Part shown: positions 1-9,809 of the stretch, one piece after another
How positions within the stretch are numbered: the stretch's first letter is position 1
Layout: every line of letters begins with the position of its first letter
DNA from: CAYHCE01 sp964355015
GTDB taxonomy: Bacteria; Cyanobacteriota; Cyanobacteriia; PCC-6307; Cyanobiaceae
DNA length: 15,141 nt
Reading direction: 5' to 3'
NCBI GenBank assembly: GCA_964355015.1
Contig: CAYHCE010000053.1
Location: 1 to 15,141, forward strand
Made by a program: the position numbers and the translations under genes
The notes under the pieces: generated by a model
What the model was told of the DNA's origin: nothing
The model's database searches: none
What the model saw: the letters and a program-made list of their open reading frames with translations, nothing else

Positions 1-111
1 GCCGCCCCGATCCCCGACGCGCCCCCCGCCCCCACCCCCGGGACGACCACTGCCCCCACCCCCGGGACGGGCGCCGATCCAGCACCGGACCCCGCCAAGC
101 CACCGCTCTGA
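1..111 (+). CDS. C-terminal tail of an unidentified protein (partial)
   Basis: Frame 1 is open from the left edge to a TGA at 109-111 and encodes 36 residues made almost only of Pro, Ala, Thr, Gly and Asp. The hexapeptide APTPGT occurs twice, encoded by an 18-base perfect repeat. Such tails are typical of low-complexity linkers or C-termini of exported or envelope proteins, but no domain is visible and the identity cannot be given. The stop lies 22 bases before the stop of the convergent aspartoacylase gene, which fits a real gene end. It could also be a chance open frame in GC-rich DNA. Confidence 0.4.
   Translation, partial: AAPIPDAPPAPTPGTTTAPTPGTGADPAPDPAKPPL
28..69 (+). repeat. Two-copy 18-bp direct repeat, 24-bp spacing
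   Basis: The 18-base sequence at 28-45 recurs exactly at 52-69. It lies in the partial frame at the left edge, where both copies encode APTPGT. This is a small coding low-complexity repeat and could continue to the left of the window. Confidence 0.7.
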
Positions 112-133
112 GCAGCGCACGTGGGCCCGGGCA

Positions 134-1072
134 TCAGCCGAGAGTCGTCTCCAGGTCGGAACACAGATCCTGTAGTGCCGACGCCCAGCGTGGAGGAGCG
201 GCCCACCGTTCCCGCCGGGTGAGGCTGAGGGCGATCCCCTTCTCCCCGTAGGCCGCCTCATTGATGAAGACGGGCCAGAGCGGCTCCGGATCCACCGGGG
301 TGTAGCGGATGGTCTGGCCGTCGGCGCCGAGGAAGAGGGGATCCCCCGGCCGGATCGGCTGCCAGTCGCGGTGCTGACGCAGGGGATGGAGGCAGGCCGC
401 CGGCCGGCCGTCGCCATGGCGTGGCAGGTCCAGGCTGCCCAGATGGCGATGGATCGTCAGGATCCGGGGCAGGCAGAGCTCGCCGACACGGGCCGCGGCC
501 AGCACCACCAGGGCCGCTTCCAGAGCGTGCTGGGTCTGCAGGCAGACCGCGGCCGTGACCACACCCTGGGGCACCGGACCCACCTCGATCACCAGGCCGC
601 AGGGCCAGCACTCCACCAGGAATCCGTTCTGGCTCGGATCCCCTTCGTGCAGATAGATCGGCAGACCCAGCAGACCCTGGATGCCGGCCGCCAGGGCCAG
701 GTCCGCCGGCCGCCGCCCATAGAGCACAAGGCAGCTGCCCATGGCCGAGGTTGTGCTGTGAAGGTCGACCACAACCGGGCAAGGCCGGTTCCCGGCGGGG
801 CCATGCTCGGCCAGCAACTGTCGGGCCCGCTCCACCTCCCGCTGCCGCTGTTCGGGGTCGTCCAGAAGCGCCGCTGTGAAGGAGCGGTTGAGGTCCCGGT
901 CGAGGTAGCGCACACCGGCAGCGAAGGCTTCGGCGTTGCCCAGCTCCAGAACCAGGGCCAGGCCGCCGGTCGTGAGCGCCGACGGCTGGCGGCGCCATTG
1001 CTCCATCCGCCAGGGAGCATTGCGCTCGTTGCCGTGGGTCCCCGCCACGACAAGGACCCTGCCTGCCCCCAT
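134..1072 (-). CDS. Aspartoacylase-like zinc hydrolase (AspA/AstE family)
   Basis: Predicted 312-residue zinc-dependent amidohydrolase of the aspartoacylase/succinylglutamate desuccinylase family, related to M14 carboxypeptidases. The family removes acyl groups from N-acylated amino acids such as N-acetylaspartate. The first zinc motif is GTHGNE (H13, E16) and the third ligand is H105 in DLHST. The substrate-binding motif is D60-L-N-R63. The likely catalytic glutamate is E163 in EVGPVPQG, matching the EVGPQPQG block of animal aspartoacylases. Length fits the cyanobacterial 'probable aspartoacylase' group. The ATG at 1072 puts the zinc motif near the N-terminus, as usual. It is transcribed away from the GST gene (92 bases between starts) and converges on the partial gene at the left edge. 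Zinc hydrolase activity is well supported; the physiological substrate in cyanobacteria is not visible. Confidence 0.9.
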   Translation of the reverse strand: MGAGRVLVVAGTHGNERNAPWRMEQWRRQPSALTTGGLALVLELGNAEAFAAGVRYLDRDLNRSFTAALLDDPEQRQREVERARQLLAEHGPAGNRPCPVVVDLHSTTSAMGSCLVLYGRRPADLALAAGIQGLLGLPIYLHEGDPSQNGFLVECWPCGLVIEVGPVPQGVVTAAVCLQTQHALEAALVVLAAARVGELCLPRILTIHRHLGSLDLPRHGDGRPAACLHPLRQHRDWQPIRPGDPLFLGADGQTIRYTPVDPEPLWPVFINEAAYGEKGIALSLTRRERWAAPPRWASALQDLCSDLETTLG

Positions 1073-1164
1073 GGCCGTCCGCCCCCTGCTGTTGCGTTGC
1101 TGGACAGCCTGGCGCAGAGTCGGCCCTTCGCCGGGCCAGAGTCGGAGGATCCGCTGGAGCCGCC

Positions 1165-2133
1165 ATGGCCATTCCCCCCCCGGTGGTGGCCGCCGCGCGC
1201 CGGGTGTGGCACTGCCAGTGGCGGCAGCTGATGGGCGGACTGGGCCCTGCCGACGCCGAAGGCAACTACCGACGTCCCCCCAGCGCCTTCGCCGCCACCC
1301 CGGCCCTGCCGTCCAGCGCCGGCAGGGCCGGAACTCACGTGCTGATCGTTGGACGCAGTTGTCCGTGGGCCCATCGGGCCTGGCTCGTCTGGACCCTGCG
1401 GCAGCTGGGCGGCTCGATCGAGCTGGTGGTGGTGGAGCCGGATCCGAAGGCCGGTCGCTGGCGCTTCCGTGAGCCGTTCGAGGGGGCCGGCGTCCTGGCG
1501 GATCTCTACCGGCGCAGCGGCGGAGACCCCAGGGCGCGCGCCACGGTGCCGGCGCTCTACGACCGCCTGGAGGGCCGCATCCTGGTCAACGAAAGCGCCA
1601 GGCTGATCGAACTGCTCAACCGCTGGCCGGCGCCGAGCGGGGCGCCCGATCTGGAGCCGGCCGATTGCCGCGAGGCGATCACCGGGTGGCGGGAGCGTTT
1701 GCAGGGGGACGTCAACGACGGCGTCTACCGCTGCGGCTTCGCGCGCAACCAGGCCGCCTACGACCGCGCCGAGGCCGCGCTGTTCGCGGCGCTGGAGGCG
1801 GTGGATCAGGCCCTGGCCGGCGGTGGACCCTGGCTCTGCGGCGAGGCCCTCAGCCTGGCCGATGTGGTGCTGTTTCCGACCCTGATCCGGCTGGAGCTTG
1901 TCTACGCCCCCCTGTTCGGCTGCAGCCGCCTGCCCCTCTGGCAGCTGCCTGCCCTGTGGCGCTGGCGGGCCCGCTTTCACGCCCTCGAGGGCGTGGCCTC
2001 CAGCTGCTTTGCGGCCGCCTGGCGCACCGACTACTTCGGTGCCCTGTTCCCACTCCACCCATCCGGCATCGTTCCGGCCGGCCCTGATCTGGCCAGACTG
2101 GTGGGTGAAGCTCCCCCCGCGGTACAGCCATGA
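1165..2133 (+). CDS. Glutathionyl-hydroquinone reductase-like glutathione S-transferase
   Basis: Predicted 322-residue cytosolic GST of the Xi/omega-like group (YqjG/ECM4 family). These enzymes reduce glutathionyl-hydroquinones with glutathione through a catalytic cysteine. The motif C66-P-W-A-H70 in the N-terminal thioredoxin fold is the hallmark of this class, and the VPAL and NES stretches that follow resemble the usual glutathione-binding elements. The second half (about 170-310) is rich in helix-forming residues, as expected for the GST C-terminal domain. Length suits the family. The ATG at 1165 is preceded by GGAG. The stop overlaps the start of the next gene as ATGA, so the two are probably co-translated. 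A role in quinone or thiol detoxification is inferred from the family only. Confidence 0.87.
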   Translation: MAIPPPVVAAARRVWHCQWRQLMGGLGPADAEGNYRRPPSAFAATPALPSSAGRAGTHVLIVGRSCPWAHRAWLVWTLRQLGGSIELVVVEPDPKAGRWRFREPFEGAGVLADLYRRSGGDPRARATVPALYDRLEGRILVNESARLIELLNRWPAPSGAPDLEPADCREAITGWRERLQGDVNDGVYRCGFARNQAAYDRAEAALFAALEAVDQALAGGGPWLCGEALSLADVVLFPTLIRLELVYAPLFGCSRLPLWQLPALWRWRARFHALEGVASSCFAAAWRTDYFGALFPLHPSGIVPAGPDLARLVGEAPPAVQP

Positions 2134-2800
2134 CAGGACAGTCGAGCCAAGGGAAGCCCTGCACCGATTCCCTGACCGAGCCGGCCTTCGAGGGGGTCTA
2201 CGGACCCTTCACGATCACGGCCACCGACCGGCGCGAGGTGCTCGGCTACCGCCTCGCCCTGCTGGCGGTGGCCGTGGCGCAGGCCGCCCTGCTGGCGCAG
2301 TGGGCGACCTGGGGCAGCAGGGGCCTCTGGCCCTGGCTGGTGGTGATGGCCTTCGGTCTGGGCCTGGCCCTGCGCTGGATCCATATCTATCTGCGGCCGC
2401 TGCACCGGGCCCTGCAGGTTTTCTGGCTGCTGGGCTGCGCCGGTGGGGTGGCCCTGGCACTGCGGCTCGGGCCCGACGGGATGCTGAGCGGCCTGACGGC
2501 AGATTCCCGCTGGATCTGGGCGGTCGGTCCGTTCTTCGCGGCGCTGGCCGGCATCGGTTTCAAGGAGTTCTTCTGCTTCCAGCGGCCCGAGGCGATCGGC
2601 GTGACCCTGCTGCTGCCGCTCACCCTGCTGGGCAGGCTGAGCGGCCTGCTCGACGACCGCACGACCTTCACGCTGCTGGCCATCCAGGCATCACTGTTGC
2701 TGGTGCTGACTCTGCGCAAATTCCCGATGCCGGCAGCCGCCGACGTGGGCGACAAGAGCGTCTTTGCTTATCTGGAGAGCCAGAGGCACCCCTCGAACGC

Positions 2801-2804
<4 letters not shown>
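2130..2804 (+). CDS. DUF2301-type integral membrane protein
   Basis: 224-residue membrane protein that looks like the DUF2301 family, found mainly in cyanobacteria and plastid-bearing lineages and of unknown function. About six hydrophobic segments are visible, near residues 40-58, 66-84, 94-112, 128-146, 154-172 and 178-195. A conserved-looking IHIYLRPLHRALQ stretch lies between the second and third, and GFKEFFCFQRPE follows the fourth. There is no cleavable signal peptide; the first 35 residues are polar. The start overlaps the GST stop (ATGA) and the stop overlaps the GTG start of the ABC-F gene (GTGA), so all three genes look translationally coupled. No biochemical role can be assigned. 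Confidence 0.85.
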
Positions 2805-4711
<1,907 letters not shown>

Positions 4712-4748
4712 TCAGCTCCGGACAACATTCGCCCCATCGGACCTGAAA

Positions 4749-4767
4749 GGCCCCGTATGGTGGGGCC
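4749..4767 (+). other. 6-bp perfect hairpin between uup and CP12
   Basis: GGCCCC at 4749-4754 pairs exactly with GGGGCC at 4762-4767 around a 7-base loop. It lies 37 bases after the uup stop and 33 bases before the CP12 start. No T-run follows, so a classic rho-independent terminator is not supported. It could end uup transcripts or sit in the CP12 leader. A weak -10-like TATGGT (4756-4761) overlaps the loop, with no convincing -35. Confidence 0.35.
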
Positions 4768-4800
4768 GACAAGATCCGGTTGCCGAAGGCCGGCCCTCTT

Positions 4801-5019
4801 ATGAATTCCATCGACGAGCACATCCGCAAGGATCAGATCGAAATCGAAACAGCCAAGGCTGTCGGCAACGAGGCCAAGGTCCGACATCTCGAGGAGGAGC
4901 TGAAGTCTCTCGAGGAGTACAAGTCACACCATCCCGAGGAAGATCGCGACCCCAATTCGCTTGAGGTGTACTGCGATCTCAACCCGGAAGCTCCCGAGTG
5001 CAGGGTCTACGACGACTGA
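4801..5019 (+). CDS. cp12: CP12 Calvin-cycle regulator, short variant
   Basis: 72-residue acidic protein. CP12 proteins are largely disordered scaffolds that join glyceraldehyde-3-phosphate dehydrogenase and phosphoribulokinase into an inactive complex under oxidising or dark conditions. The C-terminal hallmark is clear: the cysteine pair C57/C66 in YCDLNPEAPECRVYDD. The N-terminal half is a charged helix (DEHIRKDQIEIETAKA and LEEELKSLEEY) with no cysteines and no recognisable AWDAVEEL core, so only one of the two usual disulfides can form. Such N-terminally reduced CP12s are known in marine picocyanobacteria. The ATG at 4801 is chosen over an in-frame TTG at 4780 because MNSIDEHI resembles family N-termini. 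The gene converges on obg, with 24 bases between stops. Confidence 0.9.
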   Translation: MNSIDEHIRKDQIEIETAKAVGNEAKVRHLEEELKSLEEYKSHHPEEDRDPNSLEVYCDLNPEAPECRVYDD

Positions 5020-5043
5020 TCATCGCCCCACAGGCACTCCCGA

Positions 5044-6036
5044 TCAGCTGACCCCCAGTTCCTTCCAGATGGCGGCGAGCAGGGCATCCAATCCTTGCTT
5101 CGTGGCTGCCGAGATCAGCCACACTTCGCCCCCCCACCTCTCCATCAGGGCCTGGCGGGAACTTTCGAGTGTCTGCTTGTCCAGCAGTTCGCTCTTGTTC
5201 AGCGCCAGCAGCCTGGGGCGCTGATCCAGGCCGTGGCCATAGGCCGAGAGTTCCTGCTCCACCACGGCCAGATCCGCCCTCACATCCGGGCTGGAGGCGT
5301 CGACGAGGTGCACCAGCAGGCGGGTGCGTTCGATGTGGCGCAGAAAATCGTGACCCAGCCCCGCCCCCAGGGCAGCCCCGGCGATCAGCCCTGGGATGTC
5401 GGCGAACACCGTGCCGTCGCCGCTGGGCCGCCGCACCACTCCCAGGTTGGGCACCAGGGTGGTGAAGGGGTAGTCGGCGATCTTGGGCTTCGCTGCCGAC
5501 AGCACGCTGATCAGCGTGCTCTTGCCGGCATTGGGCAGTCCGATGATGCCGACCTCGGCCAGCAGCTTGAGTTCGAGCTGCAACTGGCGTTCACCGCCCT
5601 CCTTGCCCTCGGTGAACTTCTCGGGCGCCCGGTTGCGGTTGCTGAGGTAATGGGCGTTGCCCAGCCCGCCGCGCCCGCCCGCCGCCACCAGCAACCGCTC
5701 CCCCGGCTCCGTCAGGTCGCCGAGCAGCTCTTCGCTCTCCTGGAGCCGCACCTCCGTGCCGCAGGGGACCCGGATCACCAGATCCTCGCCACTGGCTCCC
5801 GTGGAGCGGTTCCTGCCACCCCGCCGCCCCTCCGGCGCCTCGAACAGACGCCTGTACTTGAAATCCAGCAAAGTCTGGAGGTTGGGGTCGGCCTCCAGCC
5901 AGACCGCGCCTCCCTTGCCGCCGTCACCGCCGGAGGGCCCGCCGGCTGGCACATACTTCTCGCGCCGGAAGGCCACGATGCCGTCCCCGCCACGGCCACC
6001 CTTGACCGCGATACGGGCTTGATCGATGAACTGCAA
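5044..6036 (-). CDS. obg: GTPase Obg/CgtA
   Basis: 330-residue essential GTPase associated with the 50S ribosomal subunit; it acts in ribosome assembly and stress responses. The N-terminal Obg fold (about 1-158) is glycine-rich with GGRGGDG and GGPSGGDGG repeats. The G domain carries G1 GLPNAGKST (166-174), G2 threonines near 192-193, G3 DIPG (213-216), G4 NKSE (280-283, in place of the usual NKxD) and G5 SAA (309-311). The protein stops just after the G domain, so the C-terminal OCT domain of Bacillus Obg is absent, as is normal in cyanobacteria. The start is TTG at 6034-6036, giving MQFIDQA, the usual family N-terminus; no nearby ATG or GTG fits. It diverges from the ABC ATPase gene across 67 bases. 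Confidence 0.95.
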   Translation of the reverse strand: MQFIDQARIAVKGGRGGDGIVAFRREKYVPAGGPSGGDGGKGGAVWLEADPNLQTLLDFKYRRLFEAPEGRRGGRNRSTGASGEDLVIRVPCGTEVRLQESEELLGDLTEPGERLLVAAGGRGGLGNAHYLSNRNRAPEKFTEGKEGGERQLQLELKLLAEVGIIGLPNAGKSTLISVLSAAKPKIADYPFTTLVPNLGVVRRPSGDGTVFADIPGLIAGAALGAGLGHDFLRHIERTRLLVHLVDASSPDVRADLAVVEQELSAYGHGLDQRPRLLALNKSELLDKQTLESSRQALMERWGGEVWLISAATKQGLDALLAAIWKELGVS

Positions 6037-6103
6037 GGGAAGACCGCAGGAACTGGGCCGGAAGGATCGTCAACCCTAGGATCGGCCCGTCAGAGGCCCG
6101 GTC

Positions 6104-7348
6104 GTGGCAGAGGTTCGCTTCCAGCAGGTCAGCAAGACCTTCCCGCCCCGGCGGGGAAGCGAGCCTGTGGAGGTGCTGAGCCGGCTCGACCTGGCGGTGC
6201 AGGACGGGGAGTTTCTCGTGCTGGTGGGTCCCTCCGGCTGCGGCAAGAGCACCCTGCTGCGCATCCTGGCAGGGCTGGAGTCGCCGAGCAGCGGCGAGGT
6301 GTACGTGGGAGATCGGGCCGTGACCGAGCTGCGACCCGCCCAGCGGGATGTGGCGATGGTGTTCCAGAGCTACGCCCTTTATCCCCACCTCAGCGTGGCC
6401 GACAACATCGGTTTCGGCCTGCGGCGCAGCCGTTCCCGCAGCGTGCCGCAGCAGCTGCGGGACGGGCTGCATCGGCTCAGCCGCCGCTTCCCCAGACCCC
6501 TGCGCGTCCCCTCCGAGCGGGAAGACCGGATCGAGGCCCGCATCCGCGCCGTGGCTGAGCAACTGGAACTTTCAGGACTGCTGGACCGGCTGCCGAAGGA
6601 ACTCTCGGGGGGCCAGAAGCAGCGGGTGGCCCTGGGCCGGGCAATCGCCCGGCAGCCGAAGGTGTTCCTGATGGATGAACCCCTGAGCAACCTGGACGCC
6701 AAGCTGCGTACCGGCACCCGGGCCCAGATCGTGGCCCTGCAGCGCCAGCTGGGCACCACCACCCTGTATGTCACCCACGACCAGGTGGAAGCGATGACGA
6801 TGGGGCACAGGATCGCCGTGCTCAACCAGGGAAGGCTGCAGCAGCTGGGAACGCCGATGCAGCTCTACAACCACCCCGCCAATCTGTTCGTGGCCCAGTT
6901 CATCGGCAGTCCGCCGATGAACCTCCTGCCGGTGCTGGCGGTGGGCGGCGATCAGATCCAGCTGGGCGGCCGGCGCTTCCTGGTGGAGGGGCCGATGGCC
7001 CAGGCCCTGGCCGCCCATGCCACCGGAGCGGCCGTTGGGACCCTGACCGCGGGCCTGCGGGCGGAACATCTCAAGCTGGCTCCGGCCACCAACCGCAACC
7101 TCCAGGCGGAGGTCACCCACCTGGAGGCACTCGGCAACGAGCAGCTGATCAGCTGCCGCCTGATCGACGGCAGCCACCTGATCCAGGTGCGCAGCGATCC
7201 CGGCCAGCTGGTGGTGCCGGGGCAGACGGTGCACCTGGACGTGGACCCCCTGGGCTGGCGGTTCTTCGACGGGGATGGTGATGCCCTGCCCCAGCTGGAG
7301 CCCCACAGGGAGGAACTGGCCCGGGTGGTGTTGCCGGAACTGGGCTGA
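6104..7348 (+). CDS. ABC transporter ATPase, MalK/UgpC (carbohydrate) type
   Basis: 414-residue ABC ATPase that should power import through an inner-membrane permease pair. Motifs: Walker A GPSGCGKST (42-50), Q-loop Q88 in VFQSYALYPH, signature LSGGQ (167-171), Walker B VFLMDE (187-192), D-loop SNLDAKLR and switch histidine in YVTHDQVEAMTM. The C-terminal part (about 240-400) resembles the regulatory TOBE region of the MalK/UgpC group that serves sugar or glycerol-phosphate uptake. An arginine-rich insert of about 30 residues (roughly 107-137) sits in the helical subdomain, after NIGFGLR. The start is GTG at 6104. No permease or binding-protein gene is in the window, so the substrate is unknown; osmolyte or sugar uptake is likely by family. 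It converges on mutS2. Confidence 0.88.
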   Translation: MAEVRFQQVSKTFPPRRGSEPVEVLSRLDLAVQDGEFLVLVGPSGCGKSTLLRILAGLESPSSGEVYVGDRAVTELRPAQRDVAMVFQSYALYPHLSVADNIGFGLRRSRSRSVPQQLRDGLHRLSRRFPRPLRVPSEREDRIEARIRAVAEQLELSGLLDRLPKELSGGQKQRVALGRAIARQPKVFLMDEPLSNLDAKLRTGTRAQIVALQRQLGTTTLYVTHDQVEAMTMGHRIAVLNQGRLQQLGTPMQLYNHPANLFVAQFIGSPPMNLLPVLAVGGDQIQLGGRRFLVEGPMAQALAAHATGAAVGTLTAGLRAEHLKLAPATNRNLQAEVTHLEALGNEQLISCRLIDGSHLIQVRSDPGQLVVPGQTVHLDVDPLGWRFFDGDGDALPQLEPHREELARVVLPELG

Positions 7349-7349
7349 G

Positions 7350-7363
7350 TCGGTCCTGACCGA
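7350..7363. terminator. Hairpin between convergent ABC ATPase and mutS2 genes
   Basis: TCGGTC (7350-7355) and GACCGA (7358-7363) form a perfect inverted repeat just after the ABC ATPase stop, in the 37-base gap between two convergent stops. Being symmetrical, it could act on both strands. There is no T-run and the loop is very tight (two bases, or four if one pair opens), so terminator activity is only a suggestion. Confidence 0.3.
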
Positions 7364-7385
7364 GCTTCCGCAGACCGGCAGTGGT

Positions 7386-9809
7386 CTACCTGGGCCAGAT
7401 CACGCTGCAGCCGAGCCCACCGTCGCCCTGTTCCGCATCGCTCACCCGCTCCACCCAGGGCACGGTGGCCAGCCACTGACGCAGGCCCCGCTTGAGCTTG
7501 CCGGTGCCGATGCCATGGATCACCCACACCGGCCCGCCGGCCGAGCGCAGCTGCTCCTCCACCGCGGCCTCGGCCTCGTGCACCCGCAGACCCCGCACAT
7601 CCACGGTGTTGCGTTCGGTGCGGACCTGGGGTCCTGACCCCAGTCCGGCGGCAGTGCGCGCCCGCACCTGCACCACCGGCTGGGCCGGGTCCGGTGGAGC
7701 GGGCTTCTCCCCCTGCAGGCCCTCGATGGCGCCGAGCGCCACCGTGAGCCGCAGCACGCCACAGCGCACGGTGAGTTCGCGCCCGTCGGGGCTGATCGCC
7801 AGCACCTCGGCCGCCCTGCCGAGCGCCAGCAAGCGGATCCTCTCCCCCACCGCCGGCCGCCAGCCGGCGTGCAGGCGCCGTTCCGGCTGGGGCCGGTGCT
7901 GCTCCTCCAGTCGCTTGAGCCGCTGCCCCGCCTGGCGGGTCTGCTCCCCATCGGGCTGGCCCTGGCGCAGGCGGCGGATGATCCGCCGCACCTCCTGCTG
8001 GCCGTCTCGGATCGAGGCTTCCAGTGCCTGGCGCCGCTGTTCCTGCAGCTCCGCCGACTGCTCCTGTTGCTGCTGCCAGCGCTCCAACAGCTCTTCATGC
8101 AGCAGCTCGGTGCGGGCCAGCAGGGCCGCTGCCTCCTCGGCCGCCTCCTGCTGGCGGCGGCGCTGCTCCTCCAGTCCGCGGATCATCTCATTGAGCTCCC
8201 CTTCGCCCCGCGGTGCCAGCAGGGCGCTGGAGGCCTCGATCACGGCCGGCTCCAGGCCGAGCCGGGTGGCGATCGCCAGGGCGTTGCTGCGGCCGGGGAT
8301 CCCCCACTGCAGCTGGAAGGTGGGCGAAAGGGTGTCCACATCGAAACCCACCGAGGCGTTCTCGAAGCGGGCATCGCCGTACTTCAGCGCCTTGAGTTCG
8401 CCGAAATGGGTGGTGGCGATCGTGAGCCGGGCCCGTCGGGCGAGGTGGCGCAGCAGGGCGATCGCCAGGGCCGTGCCCTCGGCCGGGTCGGTGCCGGCGC
8501 CCACCTCATCGAGCAGCACCAGAGAGGCACCGAGCGCCGGGGCTGGCTCGGTGGGGATCGCCTCGAGAATGCGGGCGATGCGGCGCACGTGGCCGCTGAA
8601 GGTGGAGAGGTTCTGCTGCAGCGACTGCTCGTCGCCGATGTCGGCCAGCACCCGGCCACACCAGGGCAGCCGCGGCGTGCCGGCGCAGGGCAGGAACAGG
8701 CCGGCGCGGGCCATCAACGCCGCAAGCCCCACGCTCTTGAGCGTCACCGTCTTGCCACCGGTGTTGGGGCCGGTGATCGCGACCACCCGCAGATCAGGCC
8801 CCACCGTGACGCTGACGGGCACGACGGCACGGCCACCCTCGCGGCGCTCCTGCCAGAGCAGCAGGGGATGGCGCAGCTCCTGGAGCCAGAAGGGGGCGCC
8901 GGGGTCAGCCGCCAGCTCCGGACGCACCGCCCCCAGCGCCTGGCCGTAACGGGCCCGGGCCACGGCTGCGTCGAGCCTGGTGAGCACGTCGTGCAGTTCG
9001 GCCAGAGCCTCCCCAGCGGCGGCCACCAGGGCACTCAGCTCAGCGCGCACCTTCAGCTCAGCCTCCCGCTCCTGCCCCTCCAGATCCCGGAGCCGGTTGC
9101 CGAGGGCAATCACCGCCTGGGGTTCGATGAACACCGTGCTGCCGGAGGCCGAGCTGTCATGCACCAGGCCCTGCACCTGGGAGGCGGCGCCGGCCTTCAG
9201 CGCCAGCACGGGTCGGCCGTTGCGCTCGGCGATCACCGTGTCCTGCAGAAGGGGAGTGAGGCGACGCATCAGTTCCTGCAGCCGCTCGCGCCGCTGCTGG
9301 CGCACCCCGGCCAGCAGCTGACGCAGACCCCCCAGCACCGGACTGGCCCGGTCCGCCACCCGGCCGCCCTCCTCCAGACAGAACAGCAGTCGCTTCTCCA
9401 GCTCCGGCAGGGTGCGGAGCTCCGCCACCAGGGCCGTGCAGACGGGCCGCAGCTCGGAATCATCGATCTGGCGCCTGAGGCGACGGGCCGCCGCCAGGGT
9501 GGTGGCCACCTCCAGCAGGGCTTCGCCGGAGGCCGTACCCCCCTTGGCGCAGTGCCGCAGTACGGCGCCAAGGTCGGCGGCGCCCTGAAAACTCAACCCG
9601 CCGTCGGTGAGGCCATCGAGTCCCAGCAGTTCGGTGGTTTCGGCCAGCAGCCGCTGGCTTTCGGCCAACGCCGACGGCAAAGGGAGCCGGCGGCAGAGTC
9701 GGCCCCCCGCCACCGTGCTGGCGAAACTGGCCAGCTGGGCCGCCAGCCGCGGCCACTCCAGCAGCTCGAGAGCTTCCGCTTCGATCTCCAGCCAACCGTC
9801 TGCGCTCAA
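7386..9809 (-). CDS. mutS2: MutS2 ATPase/endonuclease (RqcU-like)
   Basis: 807-residue MutS2. Family members restrain homologous recombination in some bacteria and, in Bacillus, sense and split collided ribosomes. The clamp/lever region spans about 1-300. The ATPase domain has Walker A GPNTGGKT (347-354), Walker B LVLLDE (430-435) and the following GAGTDPAEG. A long helical, coiled-coil stretch rich in Glu, Gln and Arg follows (about 510-640). The C-terminal Smr domain (about 730-807) has VDVRGLRVHEAE and HGIGTGKLKRGL, with H765 starting the conserved HGxGTGxL motif. Length is normal. The likely start is TTG at 9807-9809, overlapping the stop of the upstream VOC gene as TTGA, and the N-terminal ALELLEWPRL block fits family members. 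It is the last gene of the minus-strand run from hemB. Confidence 0.94.
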   Translation of the reverse strand: MSADGWLEIEAEALELLEWPRLAAQLASFASTVAGGRLCRRLPLPSALAESQRLLAETTELLGLDGLTDGGLSFQGAADLGAVLRHCAKGGTASGEALLEVATTLAAARRLRRQIDDSELRPVCTALVAELRTLPELEKRLLFCLEEGGRVADRASPVLGGLRQLLAGVRQQRRERLQELMRRLTPLLQDTVIAERNGRPVLALKAGAASQVQGLVHDSSASGSTVFIEPQAVIALGNRLRDLEGQEREAELKVRAELSALVAAAGEALAELHDVLTRLDAAVARARYGQALGAVRPELAADPGAPFWLQELRHPLLLWQERREGGRAVVPVSVTVGPDLRVVAITGPNTGGKTVTLKSVGLAALMARAGLFLPCAGTPRLPWCGRVLADIGDEQSLQQNLSTFSGHVRRIARILEAIPTEPAPALGASLVLLDEVGAGTDPAEGTALAIALLRHLARRARLTIATTHFGELKALKYGDARFENASVGFDVDTLSPTFQLQWGIPGRSNALAIATRLGLEPAVIEASSALLAPRGEGELNEMIRGLEEQRRRQQEAAEEAAALLARTELLHEELLERWQQQQEQSAELQEQRRQALEASIRDGQQEVRRIIRRLRQGQPDGEQTRQAGQRLKRLEEQHRPQPERRLHAGWRPAVGERIRLLALGRAAEVLAISPDGRELTVRCGVLRLTVALGAIEGLQGEKPAPPDPAQPVVQVRARTAAGLGSGPQVRTERNTVDVRGLRVHEAEAAVEEQLRSAGGPVWVIHGIGTGKLKRGLRQWLATVPWVERVSDAEQGDGGLGCSVIWPR

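Noticed and set aside
589..2058. Minus-strand open frame spanning the aspartoacylase/GST divergent region
   Set aside because: It reads through the wrong frame of aspartoacylase and antisense to GST; no domain, no credible start.
1898..2800. Upstream extension of the ABC-F frame
   Set aside because: It covers the GST end and the whole DUF2301 gene in another frame; the GTG at 2801 gives the proper ABC-F N-terminus.
4780..4800. TTG-started extension of CP12
   Set aside because: Seven extra residues (MPKAGPL) are not family-like and an ATG follows directly.
5095..6558. Plus-strand open frame across obg and the start of the ABC ATPase
   Set aside because: Antisense to obg and out of frame with the ABC ATPase, both of which have full motif sets.
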